From Elysia chlorotica (Eukaryota; Mollusca; Gastropoda; Plakobranchidae): 64,000 bases of DNA. Shown here piece by piece: positions 25,991 to 37,489 of the stretch; the first letter of the stretch is position 1, and each line of letters begins with the position of its first letter. Under the pieces are notes generated by a model. That model was not told the origin of the DNA, searched no databases, and saw nothing but the letters and a program-made list of their open reading frames with translations. A program made the translations under genes and the position numbers. The DNA lies in the NCBI GenBank assembly GCA_003991915.1, contig RQTK01000136.1:462281-526280 (forward strand), in the 5' to 3' direction.

Positions 25991-26529
25991 GAATAGCGAG
26001 AACAACAAGGAAGGATCTGATGTCAGTGATCAAATGTATGAATTGGACAAAGTTCTTTGCAGCCTTTCTCTAAATAATATGTGAAGAAAAGGCAATACTG
26101 TAAAGCAACATTTCCTCCTCAGAACGTTGGCACTTTCAAAACAGTGGTTGGAAAAATGATTGGTTGTTGATTGCGCACAGCAAATCAGGACTAGTAGTGG
26201 TGTTCAGTCTTATAATTGAGTAGCAATATCTGTAATAGCAATTTACAGGAGGTTTTTTTTCCTCAATTTTGTTACATAGCTTTGTTACTTATGGATAGAT
26301 GTATCTGCGTTAGTTGTGTGCTTATTGTATACATTTCAAAGTAAGTCGAAGAGTTCATGCTACATGTACCTATATATGTATTTACCATTTGCTGTGAAAT
26401 TAGATTTGAGTAAATATTCATATTTTGTTTTTATATACTGGATCAGGTAATGTGTAGTATTGTTATATGGCAAATCAAATGATTCTGTACTTACCGTTGC
26501 TATTTAAAAATCATTTCTTAGGTTTTGAG

Positions 26530-26645
26530 AAGCCTGGTTAGATTGGTGTCAGTATAATTTGACCGGCTGAAACAGGAGTTCTAGTATCTCCTCAGTGTCT
26601 CAATTTTGCAATATGTCAGCAGATTGGTCTTGGGACCCATCGTCA
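26530..26645 (+). mobile_element. Diverged SINE fragment
   Basis: ctggttagattggtgtcag, gaccggctgaaacaggagtt and gcagattggtcttgggaccc match the SINE body with many changes. Confidence 0.6.
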
Positions 26646-26829
26646 TAATAAGATCATCTTAGGTTAGGAAGCATTTTACTAGGAATGCATGAGAGATGGC
26701 GCACAGCTTTGTGGGAACTAATTTAGACATGATTATCAATGTTTAAACAAAAAGATCTTTAAATCGCTTCGGAATGTACAGAATTATTAATTGGGGATTT
26801 ATTATTATTAATTTGGTTGGTGTTAGTAT

Positions 26830-27590
26830 TGCTGCTATATCGCGCATATGTTTACTCTTCCTCCACTGTATGTTTAGAGTTGTACCTGGTATTACTTAGT
26901 GTGGCTACTATTGTTTCTCCACTGTGTTTTTAGATCTATATCTGGTGTTAGTGTGGCTACTATTGTTTCTCCAATGTTTTTAGACTTATACATGGTGTTA
27001 GTATGGCTACCATTTTCCCACTGTGTTTTTAGATATATACCTGGTGTTAGTGTGGCTACTATTGTTTCCCCACTGTGTTTTTAGATTTATACATGGTGTT
27101 AGTGTGGCTACTATTGTTTCTCCACTGTGTTTTTAGATTTATACCTGGTATTATTGTATTAGTCTGGCTACTATCGTGTCTCCACTGTCTTTTAGATTTA
27201 TACCTGGTATTAATGTGGCTAGTAAAGTACTATTGTTTTTCCCCACTGTGTTTTTACATTTATACCTGGTGTTAGTCTGGCTACTGTTCTTTTTCCACTG
27301 TGTTTTTAGATTTATACCTGGTGTTAGTCTGGCTACTGTTCTTTTTCCACTGTGTTTTTAGATTTATACCTGGTGTTAGTGTGGCTACTATTGTTTCTCC
27401 ACTGTGTTTTTAGATTTATACCTGGTGTTAGTGTGGCTACTATTGTTTCCACTGTGTTTTAGATTTATACCTGGTATTAGTGTAGTAGTACTATTGTTTT
27501 CCACTGTGTTTTTAGATTTATACCTGGTGTTAGTCTGGCTACTGTTCTTTTTCCACTGTGTTTTTAGATTTATACCTGGTGGACTCAGGT
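26830..27590. repeat. ~53-bp minisatellite, about 14 units
   Basis: Units contain tttttagatttatacctgg, tgttagtgtggctactat and tgtttctccactgtg with lengths of about 50-57 bp. Open frames in both strands are by-products of the repeat. Confidence 0.92.
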
Positions 27591-28677
27591 GAGCACTATA
27601 GTACACTGTTCTTAGTTGATTGGGCATTCCTCTTGGCGCGTGTTGTTTTTTAATTATTCAAATAAAATTGTGATGACATGACACTAAATCCAGTCTTTTC
27701 AATAGTGTTGTCTCATATTGATAAACTTTTTGTCTACATTTTAAAATTGTTAGTGATTGAATCTTCATCAATTTATAATATCCTGGGGGTTGAATAAAAA
27801 TAGAACCATACCTCTTCCTTCCCATAATATTTGTGCTAATTCAAAGGTGTAGCTGATTTCTATGCCACATATCAAGTAGCTTGACGTTTCTGGGAATCTG
27901 TTTTGAAAATCATTTTCATAAAATTTAAACATTATTTCCTATCGAACACATATTTTATTTACAATTTTTGTTTACAGTTGCTTACTCTCTCCATCTGCCA
28001 GATAAATTTAAAACAGACAAAATAAAAGTCAACTGATAAGGGAGACATAAAACAGAATTTATTACAATTTACAAAAAAATAATATTTCATTCTAAAACAT
28101 GAAACTGTTTCCTATCTTTCAATGAAACAAGATTTTTTTTTTTTACCATAACCAACAGTTCTGACAAAATGTTAAATAACAATCATTATAACAAAATGTT
28201 AAATAATAATTATTAATCTTTCTGAAGTGGCAACTCTGATGGGCCTCTCACAAGACTTCCAAAAGTAACAGGTAAAATCACTGAACAAGTCAATCATTTA
28301 CATTCAGATTCAAGAACTATCATTGAACTATCAGACACAACTGGGTTGGTTTACATTATTGCTGTGTCAGCTGAGTAGACTGAACAAAAAATACACTTTG
28401 AGTATCTTTCTGTTCTTACTATAAAGATATAGAGAAATAAATGTTACACCTGCAATGCAAAAATGGTTTTACTTTTGTCAATTCTGTAAGCAATATACTA
28501 AAAACATTCACCTCTTCGTAAAATATAACCAATCCCCCCATATACAATAATTTAAAATAATATTTTTAAAAAATGTGATCAGTGCTTCATAATTAAAATT
28601 GGCACTTGGAGTAAACCATCCGAAATATTGTACAGCAAATGCTTTGTATCAATAAATTATATACTATGTTTGACTTT
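27591..28677 (-). other. MTX2: Probable MTX2 3' UTR and flank
   Basis: AT-rich sequence downstream of the MTX2 stop. On the minus strand AATAAA occurs at 28062-28057 and is one candidate polyadenylation signal. No other feature is seen. Confidence 0.4.
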
Positions 28678-28828
28678 CTAATCTGAAAAGTATGCACTGT
28701 CTACTCTTTTACAAAATTCTGCTAAGTTTTGGAACTCTCTAATGACGGAGGTGAATGGTCCACCGGGCAGCTTGGTGGTCAACAAAGTGTACAGATGGCC
28801 GTACACCTGTGCATCCAGTTCTGTAGGG
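28678..28828 (-). CDS. MTX2: MTX2 exon 9 (last), stop TAG
   Basis: Acceptor gggctgcag|CCCTAC region; exon text after the junction reads PTELDAQVYGHLYTLLTT and ends CKRVDSAYFSD then TAG (28680-28678). This is the conserved GST-C-like end of metaxins. Confidence 0.95.
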
Positions 28829-31800
28829 CTGCGGGGAAAATACAAAATTTCATGTAGCTATACAACTCGCAAATAGTAATGATGAAAAAATGAAGAGCAT
28901 ATTAACATTTTTTTTAAAGCAATTGAACTATGAACAAATAGTAAGTTCAATTATTGCCCAACTAACTACCGTACTGATGACGAAAATGTTGATTCTTTCC
29001 CTACCCATCCAGAGATTATATTATACATTTTAGGCATATAAATCCAAGCTAAGTGTGCAGAAAAAAAGTGTTTAAAGTATACATGTGCCATGAGAAATGA
29101 CCACTCTAAGTCATGAATGGGAAAACTTTTTTTTTTTAATTCAACAAGGCCAGCTGGCACATTATACAGTTGTTTAAAAAATCCCCGCTGGCCCAAAAAA
29201 ACAAACAACAAACGAAAAATAACTGTTAGTAAACATTATGACTTTTTTGTTTGTTTCAATTAGCAAATCTGGGACTTACTTATCACCAAAAAAGTATTTC
29301 TTTTTATCCAGCTTTTCTGACAGAGCTAAACAGCAAGTGTGGACCTCCTCTGTGACCTGTATTGTGTATTAGAATATAAAGAAAGCACAAAATGAAAGAT
29401 ACAAGATTTAGTCAGCCCCAAAAATGTGTTTCTAAGATAAAATCAATTACAGACTACAAAGCTCAATATAACCACCAGCTCAAAACTTTGCTTTGAAGGT
29501 GGAAGTTAAGGGTAAGTAGGCGGAGGTAATAGGTTAGTTGAGTTGCTTTAACGCCCAATATCAGCACTATATAGGCTATTTATGGACGGACCCCAAGACT
29601 CATGTCTGACAATTTTATGTGCCGCCACACACGAGACAGGGCGGGGATACCATGATTCCTGTCTCATCCGGTCACATTAAACTGACACCGACCCAACCAG
29701 TAGGGAGCGAAACCGCTAAAGCTCTAACAATGGACCTTTTGCGTCAGAAGCCGACATTCTTTTTTTTTCTTTCAATATACCTCTTCCACAGTCTTGCTGG
29801 CCCAGTCATTCGCTGTAAGACGGGCTACCACTGCCCTCTGCTTCATTCAGACCCACCAATAAGTGATTTCAATTAAAAAGAGGGCAGAGATCGTCTGCGG
29901 TGGCCCTGGGGCAGAAAATCGGCTTCCGACGCAAAAGGTTCGGATTCAAGCCCTGGCTATTTCGCTCCTTACTGATTGGGTCGGTTTAATGTGACCGGCT
30001 GAGAAAGGAATCATGGTAACCCCGCCCTGTCCCAAGTACGGCAGCACATAAAATCGTCAGACGTCAGTCTTGGGACCCGTCTACCAAATAGCCTATATAG
30101 TGCTGATGTTGGACGTTAAACCAACACAACAAAGTGTTACCATGTGCTACCACTGCCCTCTGGTTCAGTCAGACCCACCAATAAGTGATTTCAATTAAAA
30201 AGAGGGCAGAGATGGTCCTAAAAAAAAAACCCAATATACCACTTCAACAGTCTTGCTAGCACTGTCATTTGCTGTGAGATGTGCTACCACTGCCCTCTGC
30301 ATCATTCAGACCCACCAATAAATGATTTCAATTAAAAATAGGTCAGTTGTTGTTGAGTTGGTTTAACGTCCAACATCAGCACTATATAAGCTGTTTATTG
30401 TGGACAGGTACCAAGACTGACATCTGACAATGTTTGTGTGCTGCCACACATGAGACAAGGCGGGGATACCATGATTCCTGTCTAAGCCGGTAACATTAAA
30501 CTGACAACGACCCAACCAGTAGGGAGCTAAATCGCCCTGTCTCGGTTGTGGCAGCACATAAAATTGTCTTGGGGCCCGTCCACAATATAGCCTATATAGT
30601 GCTGATGTTGGACGTTAAACCATCTCAACAACGTCCTAAACAAAAATCTCAATATACCTCTTCCACAGTCTTGCTGGCCCAGTCATTCGCCGTCAGACGA
30701 AGAGACGAGCTACCACTGCCCTCTACATCATTCAGACCCACCAATAAGTGATTTCAATTAAAAATAGGTCAGTTGTTTTTGAGTTGGTTTAACGTCCAAC
30801 TGGCAACATCAGCACTATATAGGCTATATTGTGAACAGGTCCCAAGGCTAACGTCCGACATTTTTATGGGCTGCCACACATGAGACAGGGCGGGGATACC
30901 ATGATTCCTGTCTCAGCTGATCACATTAAGCTGACACCGACCCAACCAGCAGGGAGCGAAATCGCCAGGGCTTGAATCTGGACCTTTTGCGTCGGAAGCC
31001 GATGTTCTACACCAGAGCCACCGCACCCCCCAATAAGAGGGCAGAGCTTATCCTAAAAAAAACTTCAATATACCTCTTCCATAGTCTTGCTGGCCCAGTC
31101 ATTCGCTGTAAGACGAGCTACCACTGCCCTCTGCTTCCTCCAGGCCAGCACCCAGTTTAGGGGCCATGGGTATGAGCAGCCATACCTCGGCTTTGTAACC
31201 TGAAAAAAAAAGAGTGACACTTAAGCTTTTTGTGAGGCTGATAGTGATATCCACTCCGGAACTACTTTTTTTTTTTTTACATTATTTGAAATGGTGTGTC
31301 TTTAGGAAACACATGTAATAGTATGTTATCAAAAAAGTTAATCAACACATTTATTTACTAAACATGAGAATTAACTTTTGGATCTAAGTCTTTTGGTTAA
31401 TTTTGTATCAACAGTAGCTAAATGAAACAAACTAAATAATAGGATTTGGAAGAAATTGTATTGAAATATAGATTTGAAGAGGATATTATTTGTAACCGAT
31501 AAAGTCCAAACTAGGTGGTTTCCAGTTCTACAATGCATATTACAAAAATTACTACATGTAGCAAACATCACTTTTTTAGTGTACTGGTTGAGGCTTGTCT
31601 TGTGCTATCTTCCCACTCCAGTCAAAAATTATTAAATTCAGTGACTTGACCTACGCCTGAGACTAGGGGGTCTCGGTTTAAGTTTCTTTTGGTCTGCTTC
31701 TAAAACTTGAACCATTTATTTTATATTTTGCAGAAACAGCTTCCAAAACTTACTTCGTTTGAAATCTCAGGGTTCACCCATGCCATATAGTGCTAGAGGA

Positions 31801-34800
31801 GTTTTTGAAGAAAAAAAAAAGGAGTCATTCTTTAAGGCAAACATTTTATCCATGTAAAATTTGAAACAACATAAAGAAAACCCAATACAAAAGGGTTAAT
31901 GACGTAAACTAATTTATTTCTAGTTTTGCTGAATTTTAAAATCTTAAGCTTTAATATGCATCAATAAAATCTCTGTACTGCAATGCTTTCATTAAATATC
32001 TATCTTGCTGGTGGTCTCAAGAGTTCCCCATTTCAATACTGCACAAACTGACTCAATTTGACAACTTCCAATATCTTCTGAAAGTAGTTTTATTTTTAAT
32101 TTAAAAAAATATACGCTTATGTCCAAGTAAACATGGTGGTTATGAAAGTTTTGATACAAAATTTAATGATATTACAACTGTGTGATACTGTTAAAATCAA
32201 TTCAAAATTTTGAGTGGCTTAACAACCTTATTTATGGGAGGGTCATCAAAAATTTAATTTTCAATGTGAGGGTCAGAAAAGGAGTTAAATTAATTAAAAT
32301 TACAAAAGCGTTGATTTTAATTTTAAAATGAAAAGCGCTCTATAAATGTAATTTATTATTATTATTTTTATTCTTCTTCGCCTTCTTCTTCTTCTTCTTA
32401 TTATTATTTTTACTATTATTACAATTTTTATTATTTATTATTATTATTATCATTATTATTACTATCATCATTATCATTAGCATTATTATCATTATTATTA
32501 TCATTACCTCAGCATTTCCAAGTATGTTCTCCAGCATGGACATGTAGGCTCTCATCTCAGACCGATCAGTGTCGGACATTTCACTGCTAAGGCTGAATCC
32601 CTGCAGGGCATGTATATAGAAGAGTCATCAACACATTTGTACATGATAAAGTTCAATAGTGCCAACTGGTTCAATATTTTTTTGATTGAACTTCTTTTGT
32701 AAAGATATGTAAGCATTGTGAATCATATAGTATAATTCTTTGAAAGATTTTTAATGAACTCAGAGCTGTCTTTTTTTTTCCTCTGAAAATCTGAAAGTTT
32801 ATCTGAAATTTGGTTCGCTGTACGGGTAAAATTATCAAGTTTGTATAGTTCGTGATAATGCAGCCATGTATAGTTTTACGAGGGGTGTTCACTATGTTCT
32901 TAGCATGACAATGAAGGAATAAACCCAGAGACTTAAAATTTGGCACACTTACATTTATTTCTCTAGTTCATCCATCACTGACAAAAAGCCAGATTTGAAC
33001 TTTCTCACCCAATGAGTCACCGTACTGTAGTTAGGGCACTTTTCAGCATAAACTTCTACCATCTGTTGGTGAATCCGTGGGGGTTTGTCCTTTTAAGTGA
33101 AGGAATTTGATGACAGAGCGATATTCAACGGCCTCCATGGCAGACGATTTGTAAACAACAAATGACAACTTCCTAGGGGTTGTTTTACTTGATGCGCTAA
33201 AAGGTGCAGAAAAAAAATTCCGATTTTCCCCAAATTTTGCATGCCGTGTTCAACATAGATGATCTAGCTACCCACAAAATTTCTTTACTCTAGTACAACT
33301 GCTTCAAGGTCAAGCTAAGGACATAATGAACACCCCTCGTATTGACTACCGGTACTATAGAAATCTGCATAATGACGTTAAAAGAATGCTAAATGCTACA
33401 AAATAATCTTTTTTTTTTTTTTCTGACTGATTATTCATCTGATTGTCTTGCAATATGGCAAAGACTTAGGCCAAAATAGACATAAAAAAAAAAAATAAGT
33501 TATTAGATATTCAATCGCTTTGTTCTTCTTAAAATCATTGCTTTAATTTTATAACCAAAATGAGTTGTGTGTTATACCTGACCTAAAGTATGCATCAACT
33601 TAAACAAGGGATATGTTATTTTGTTGTTTTCAAATCATATCATTTTAGTAATGTGAACCTTTAATTAACTTTCATGCATCATCAACAGTTGAGATTTTGT
33701 TTCCTGCTTTTTTATTTTGATTAAAGTCCCCTACAGCTATTTAAAAATAAAAATTGTAATAAATATATAGTAAACATGGCATTACTTTGTTAAAATTGAA
33801 ACAAACAAAAGCATTCACAGAACGTCTAAAAACATGCCTTTCTCCCAACAAAGCCAACGACAGGATCAAACTCGGAGACAAGATATGGCCCAGCTTGAAT
33901 AAATGGGACTTTTCCTTTCAAAGAAAAAGAAAATATATATTAAAAGGTGTATTTTTTAACGCAGGCATGAAATTTTAGTGAAACATTGATATCAGAATTT
34001 GTAAAATGGTAAAATATGATTGATGATTTAATGTTTTCTCACTAAATTCATGAGAAGACTTTCTTTTATTTAATGCAATAAAAAATTGGTCATCATAGTA
34101 CCAAAAAGAGATAAAAGATGAGGAAAAGAATAAAAAAAATGCGCAAGGCTAAAAAAGAGCAAAAGAAACAGGCAATGTTCAAAAAGTAGAAGATTGATTT
34201 GGTTTCTTAAAATCATACGTCAGCAGCTAGTTTATTTCACACATAGCGGAAATGGGGAGTAAAAAATAGAAAATACCCCTAACTTATTTCTATAGGTGTC
34301 AAATTAGGGAGAAGCCTACACACCTGAAGGCGACATCTCCTCAGCATTTGTCTTGTACTTGACGTTAAACCGGAGACCACACATGCGTAGAAACGCTTCC
34401 ACTGCTAAGCATTGTGCGCAGTCTGGTAGCGTTATCTGTTCAGCTGCCATGGTACAATAAAAGAAAACATTGTTTTTTGCTTCATCTCAGAACTAGCTAA
34501 GGTTGGGTATTTTTAGAAACAATTTTGAAAGGAAAAAAAAAAACCAGAAATATGACAAAACACTTTTTTCAAACAACTAAATATTTATTGATACCTTGAC
34601 AAGCTATTTCTTAGAATTGTCCTTTATATTTATAAAAACTATAAAACAATGGAAACAATCCGTAAAATCTTGAGAAAAATTTCTTTGATGAACTTGAAAG
34701 ACATTGAAAATATCATTAGTAATAATAACAATACCAGTGTGCCAAAATTTCTTCCTGACCGCCCAGGCACCCTTCTCATTCAAGTACATAAAGTTCAAAT

Positions 34801-35926
34801 TTAAAAACGGGAAATCTTTACATAAATCTTTGCAGGTTTTATGAACATTTCTGGATTACTATTACTATGACACCAAAACAAAATTTTAAGAAAATTGTTA
34901 CTTGAATCTTGAACAATACGCTTAGCTCAATCTGCTTCCATGCTGGCCACATCCTTGCATCTACCACATACACATTTTGGTCTATGATTGGACTTATGGC
35001 CTATATAATACTCCATATCTTTTTTCTTGCATCTACCACACACATTTTTGGTCTATGATTTCACTTATGGCCTATAAAATACTCCATATCTTTTTTGAAT
35101 TTATTTTTTTTTTTTAATTCATATTCTAATCTTCACTTCTCACCCTTATATTGCTGGTATAGCAGAACATCATCGGGCCAGGGTTCTGAAGCTAGGTAAA
35201 AAGAAAATGTACGTTCTTTATAATTAAAGTCTGTCAATCTTTAAATTTGTATTCTTTCCAATACTTTACATTAGCTTAAACAACATGAAGTTCTTAATGA
35301 CAAGTTATTTTTAAAAAAAATAATTGACTAAGATAGGATATGTTATTTCTTTAAAAATGTTATAGTTTTTCATTGTGGTTATATATTGATCTTTATCTTT
35401 ATATGAAAAAAGGAAAAAAAAAACAGGTTCCACATGCCATTGCAAAGTTGTTTTTGTAAAAGAAACGGGATATTTTGTAATCCCCCCCAAATTTTGATAG
35501 AATTAGTTTTGAACAATGATGAACAGCGTAATATGTTTAAATTAAATACAATAAAACTTGGCTTAAGGTGATGTTGAACAAACTATGATCAAACTTGAAC
35601 CTAAGTAAATTATAATGTTACAAAACTAAGGATGCCTTGGTTGTTCAACGGTTTAGTAGGGCGGGGATACCATGACTCCTGTCTCAGCTGGTCACATACC
35701 GACCCATCCATGAGGAAGCAAAATCGACAGAGCTCAAACGACAGACCTTATGCGTCGGAAGCTAACGTTCTACCCCAGCTCCATCACACCCCCCACCCAC
35801 AGCATTAGTGTGTTTGAATTCATCGCCAAGTGAAAATAATGCATGTATATCTTCAACAATCAAAACACAACCAATATGTACTGTACCTCCAATGGTAGCC
35901 TGCAATGCATCAGCCACCAATGCCAT
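28678..35926 (-). CDS. MTX2: Metaxin-2, complete (9 coding exons, 256 aa)
   Basis: Joining 35926-35887, 35191-35144, 34443-34324, 33914-33838, 32600-32508, 31792-31754, 31199-31074, 29356-29280 and 28828-28678 gives 771 nt with no internal stop and agreeing phases at every junction. Human metaxin-2 is 263 aa. Visible family blocks in order: MALVADALQ; SEPWPDDVLLYQQYK; AEQITLPDCAQCLAVEAFLR; NAEEMSPSGKVPF; the GST-N-like start; RYGCSYPWPLNW; NPTELDAQVYGHLYTLL; NLAEFCKRVDSAYF. Metaxin-2 is a GST-fold protein on the cytosolic face of the mitochondrial outer membrane. It partners with metaxin-1 and the SAM/MICOS assemblies in beta-barrel protein biogenesis. It has no transmembrane helix, as expected for MTX2. 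The gene is convergent with MEIOC. Confidence 0.96.
29280..29356 (-). CDS. MTX2: MTX2 exon 8
   Basis: Acceptor aatacag|GTCACA, donor GATAA|gtaagt. Reads VTEEVHTCCLALSEKL and ends KKYFFGD, matching the family block EVDQCCQALSxRL...YFF. Confidence 0.95.
29533..31073. repeat. ~420-bp SINE plus MTX2-exon-fragment array
   Basis: Between MTX2 exons 7 and 8 a unit of about 420-450 bp recurs. It has a copy of the 3' half of exon 7 with its donor (at about 29781-29844, 30238-30303 and 30655-30730, plus a short remnant at 30140-30163), the linker ccaccaataagtgatttcaa, and SINE sequence. SINEs lie at 29533-29760 (-), 29893-30132 (+), 30347-30535 (-), 30536-30632 (+) and 30773-31030 (-). None of the exon fragments has an acceptor; the donors of the first and third are intact. 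Confidence 0.85.
31074..31199 (-). CDS. MTX2: MTX2 exon 7
   Basis: Acceptor tttttcag|GTTACA, donor GAAGAG|gtatat; 42 codons starting VTKPRYGCSYPWPLNW and ending DWASKTMEE. The family motif RYGxPYPWPLN identifies it. Its 3' half is the source of the fragment array downstream. Confidence 0.95.
31200..31753. other. MTX2 intron, no feature seen
   Basis: AT-rich with a T-run near 31268; no mobile element recognised. Confidence 0.5.
31754..31792 (-). CDS. MTX2: MTX2 exon 6, 39-nt microexon
   Basis: Minus strand tctag|CACTATATGG ... AACGAA|gtaagt encodes HYMAWVNPEISNE. It fills exactly the 13-codon gap between NAE (exon 5) and VTKPRYG (exon 7) and aligns with the LYLQW block of human MTX2. Both splice sites are canonical and the phase is 0/0. 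Confidence 0.9.
32345..32507. repeat. (TTA)n/(ATC)n-rich tract
   Basis: Interrupted TTA, TTC and ATC triplets directly downstream of the MTX2 exon 5 donor. Confidence 0.85.
32508..32600 (-). CDS. MTX2: MTX2 exon 5
   Basis: Acceptor ccctgcag|GGATTC, donor GCTGAG|gtaatg; 31 codons GFSLSSEMSDTDRSEMRAY to NAE, matching the region K-GHSL...AEMKAYM of vertebrate MTX2. Confidence 0.93.
32879..33339 (-). mobile_element. Mariner-type element, 461 bp, with transposase HTH relic
   Basis: Terminal inverted repeats begin cgaggggtgttcactatgtt at 32879 and, as reverse complement, cgaggggtgttcattatgtc at 33339, continuing about 27 bp. The element is flanked by TA on both sides, the target-site duplication of Tc1/mariner. 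Inside, the minus strand has MEAVEYRSVIKFLHLKGQTP and, after a frame slip, YAEKCPNYSTVTHWVRKF, the helix-turn-helix N-terminus of mariner transposases. The DDD catalytic part is absent, so it is a non-autonomous deletion derivative in MTX2 intron 4. Confidence 0.88.
33838..33914 (-). CDS. MTX2: MTX2 exon 4 with GC donor
   Basis: Acceptor tttgaaag|GAAAAG completes Gly of MSPSG; 25 codons KVPFIQAGPYLVSEFDPVV to VGRK. The exon ends AGAAAG|gcatgt: no GT donor fits, and this GC donor restores phase 0 into exon 5. It corresponds to human [20 protein letters not shown]. Confidence 0.92.
34324..34443 (-). CDS. MTX2: MTX2 exon 3
   Basis: Acceptor gtaccatggcag|CTGAAC (the atg here is intronic), donor CCTTCAG|gtgtgt. 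Reads AEQITLPDCAQCLAVEAFLR, then a variable stretch and TNAEEMSPSG. Confidence 0.94.
35144..35191 (-). CDS. MTX2: MTX2 exon 2
   Basis: Acceptor ttacctag|CTTCAG, donor TATAAGG|gtgaga; SEPWPDDVLLYQQYK, the family motif EPWPxxxxLYQQ. Confidence 0.93.
35640..35800 (-). mobile_element. tRNA-derived SINE, head half
   Basis: ggcggggataccatgactcc, gtctcagctggtcacat, tgcgtcggaagctaacgttc and taccccagctccatcacacc in MTX2 intron 1; tail missing. Confidence 0.8.
35887..35926 (-). CDS. MTX2: MTX2 exon 1, start codon
   Basis: ATG at 35926-35924 begins MALVADALQATIG; donor GGAG|gtacag leaves phase 1, which exon 2 completes as Ala. The context GAAGATGG is acceptable for initiation. Human MTX2 starts with the similar MSLVAEAF. 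Confidence 0.93.
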
Positions 35927-37480
35927 CTTCAACTCTCTCAACCTTATGTGAACCAAAAAAGGAATTTCAAGAAATAACATTTAATGCTTTTAAAAGCACT
36001 GATAGTTTCTAGAAAGTGTCAAAAGAATTAAATTTACCATAGGCAACAGTTAATAAAAAAAGGTAAGCGCTGAACTGATAACAAGTTTTATCACTTCTAA
36101 GCCTTTCTCAAATCAGAACATAAAAAAAAGCTTCATGGGTAGGTATCCTACAATAAAAATTCATTGTAATATAATGTGATTATGTGGTATGTGTTTTTTT
36201 GTCTCTCCAAAATTATTGTTTACAATGCACACAAAAATGTATTGACGAATACCCAGTAGTTTTTTGTTCTGTTTTATCTTTTTTCAGTTAAGGATGTAAG
36301 TACATTTAAGGCACACTTCATTATATATAAATCTTAGAATGCAACAATTAAAGGACAGACTCGTTATTGAAAAGCTAAGCCTCTGTCTAAACATGACACC
36401 GATTGTCAGCTACTGCAAGATTAGGTATAATAATAAATTTCTTTAAACAATTTACAAAACCCTGATTAGCAAATGCTCTCTACCAATACACATAGACTTG
36501 TAAAAATAATAATAACTAGAAAAAAAATCAATCACCTTCCTGCAACACACTAAAACACTTAAAACCATAACCAACCACTAGCATCTCTATGGCTGTACAG
36601 GAAAAAGGTAGACAGCACCATTAAAATTACAAAGCACCAAGTCAACATGTATGTACATACAGCACTTCAGTTTCCTACTGTATGAATATTTCAACCCCCC
36701 CCCCCCCCTAAAAAAGAAAGGACTCATGTAAACTACAGTCGCAGTGTGGATATATTAGGAAGAATCCTGTGTCTGACGGTCACATTTTACAGACACAGAC
36801 TCAACAAGCAGGGGGCAACGCCCAACAAAGTTACAAATCAATTTTGCCTGGTGATTGGATATTAAAAGTAAGGCCTCTCTACTAGAATTTAACTGTATTA
36901 CTAAATCTAGTGTCTACACTTAACCACTTGGCTGCGCAGAAGTCGAAAACGATTACCCCCATCGGACTGTGCAGTGGCAGAAAACGATCTCTCTACATTT
37001 GACTTTTTTTAAAGTGGTAAATATGCAGTTTACCTGGATAACTCGTCAGTCAATAACAAAATGGCAACTAAACATGTTTGCTTCTATTTTTAGCACAAAA
37101 CATCACTAAAATGTCCGACTTCAACTAATTCTAAAGATCCTGAGATACAAGCGTAGCAAATTTTAACTGTCAATCAGACACCCCCAAAAATTATGAGCAA
37201 CCAGTCAATTGGTTAAACAAGCTCACCCCCGTATTATTAAAAAGAAAATAGATTTTTTTTTATATTTTTCTCTTAAATGATTAGACTACAGGATGAATTG
37301 ATAGAGGAAAGAGAGGGTGTTTTCTGATTCGTGCTTGAGCGAACTTGAGCGAACTCAAACTGTATGTTTGAGATCTAGAATAGGAACAGATCTGGTTACT
37401 TATAATACTTGAATCTAGAGCCAAGGCCCTGGCCTAGCAAACTGTGAACTCGCCAATAACGTGCTAAATCAAAACAAGAT
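35927..37480. other. MTX2 5' flank / intergenic
   Basis: Presumably includes the MTX2 promoter and 5' UTR, but no TATA or other defined element is convincing. A decayed minus-strand SINE body is at about 36735-36815 (gtctgacggtcacattttac, aacaagcagggggc). A C-run is at 36692-36707. Confidence 0.4.
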
Positions 37481-37489
37481 TGGCTTTTA

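Noticed and set aside
27388..27627. Repeated NTRYKSKNTVE peptide ORF
   Set aside because: By-product of the 53-bp minisatellite.
28974..28987. ctgatgacgaaaa, resembling a hammerhead ribozyme core
   Set aside because: There is no stem II between CUGAUGA and GAAA and no pairing flanks for stems I and III; chance match.
33787..33978. Plus-strand 63-aa ORF
   Set aside because: It is the antisense of MTX2 exon 4; the minus strand carries the conserved protein.
35762..35980. Minus-strand 72-aa ORF at MTX2 exon 1
   Set aside because: It reads through the exon 1 donor; only MALVADALQATIG is coding.
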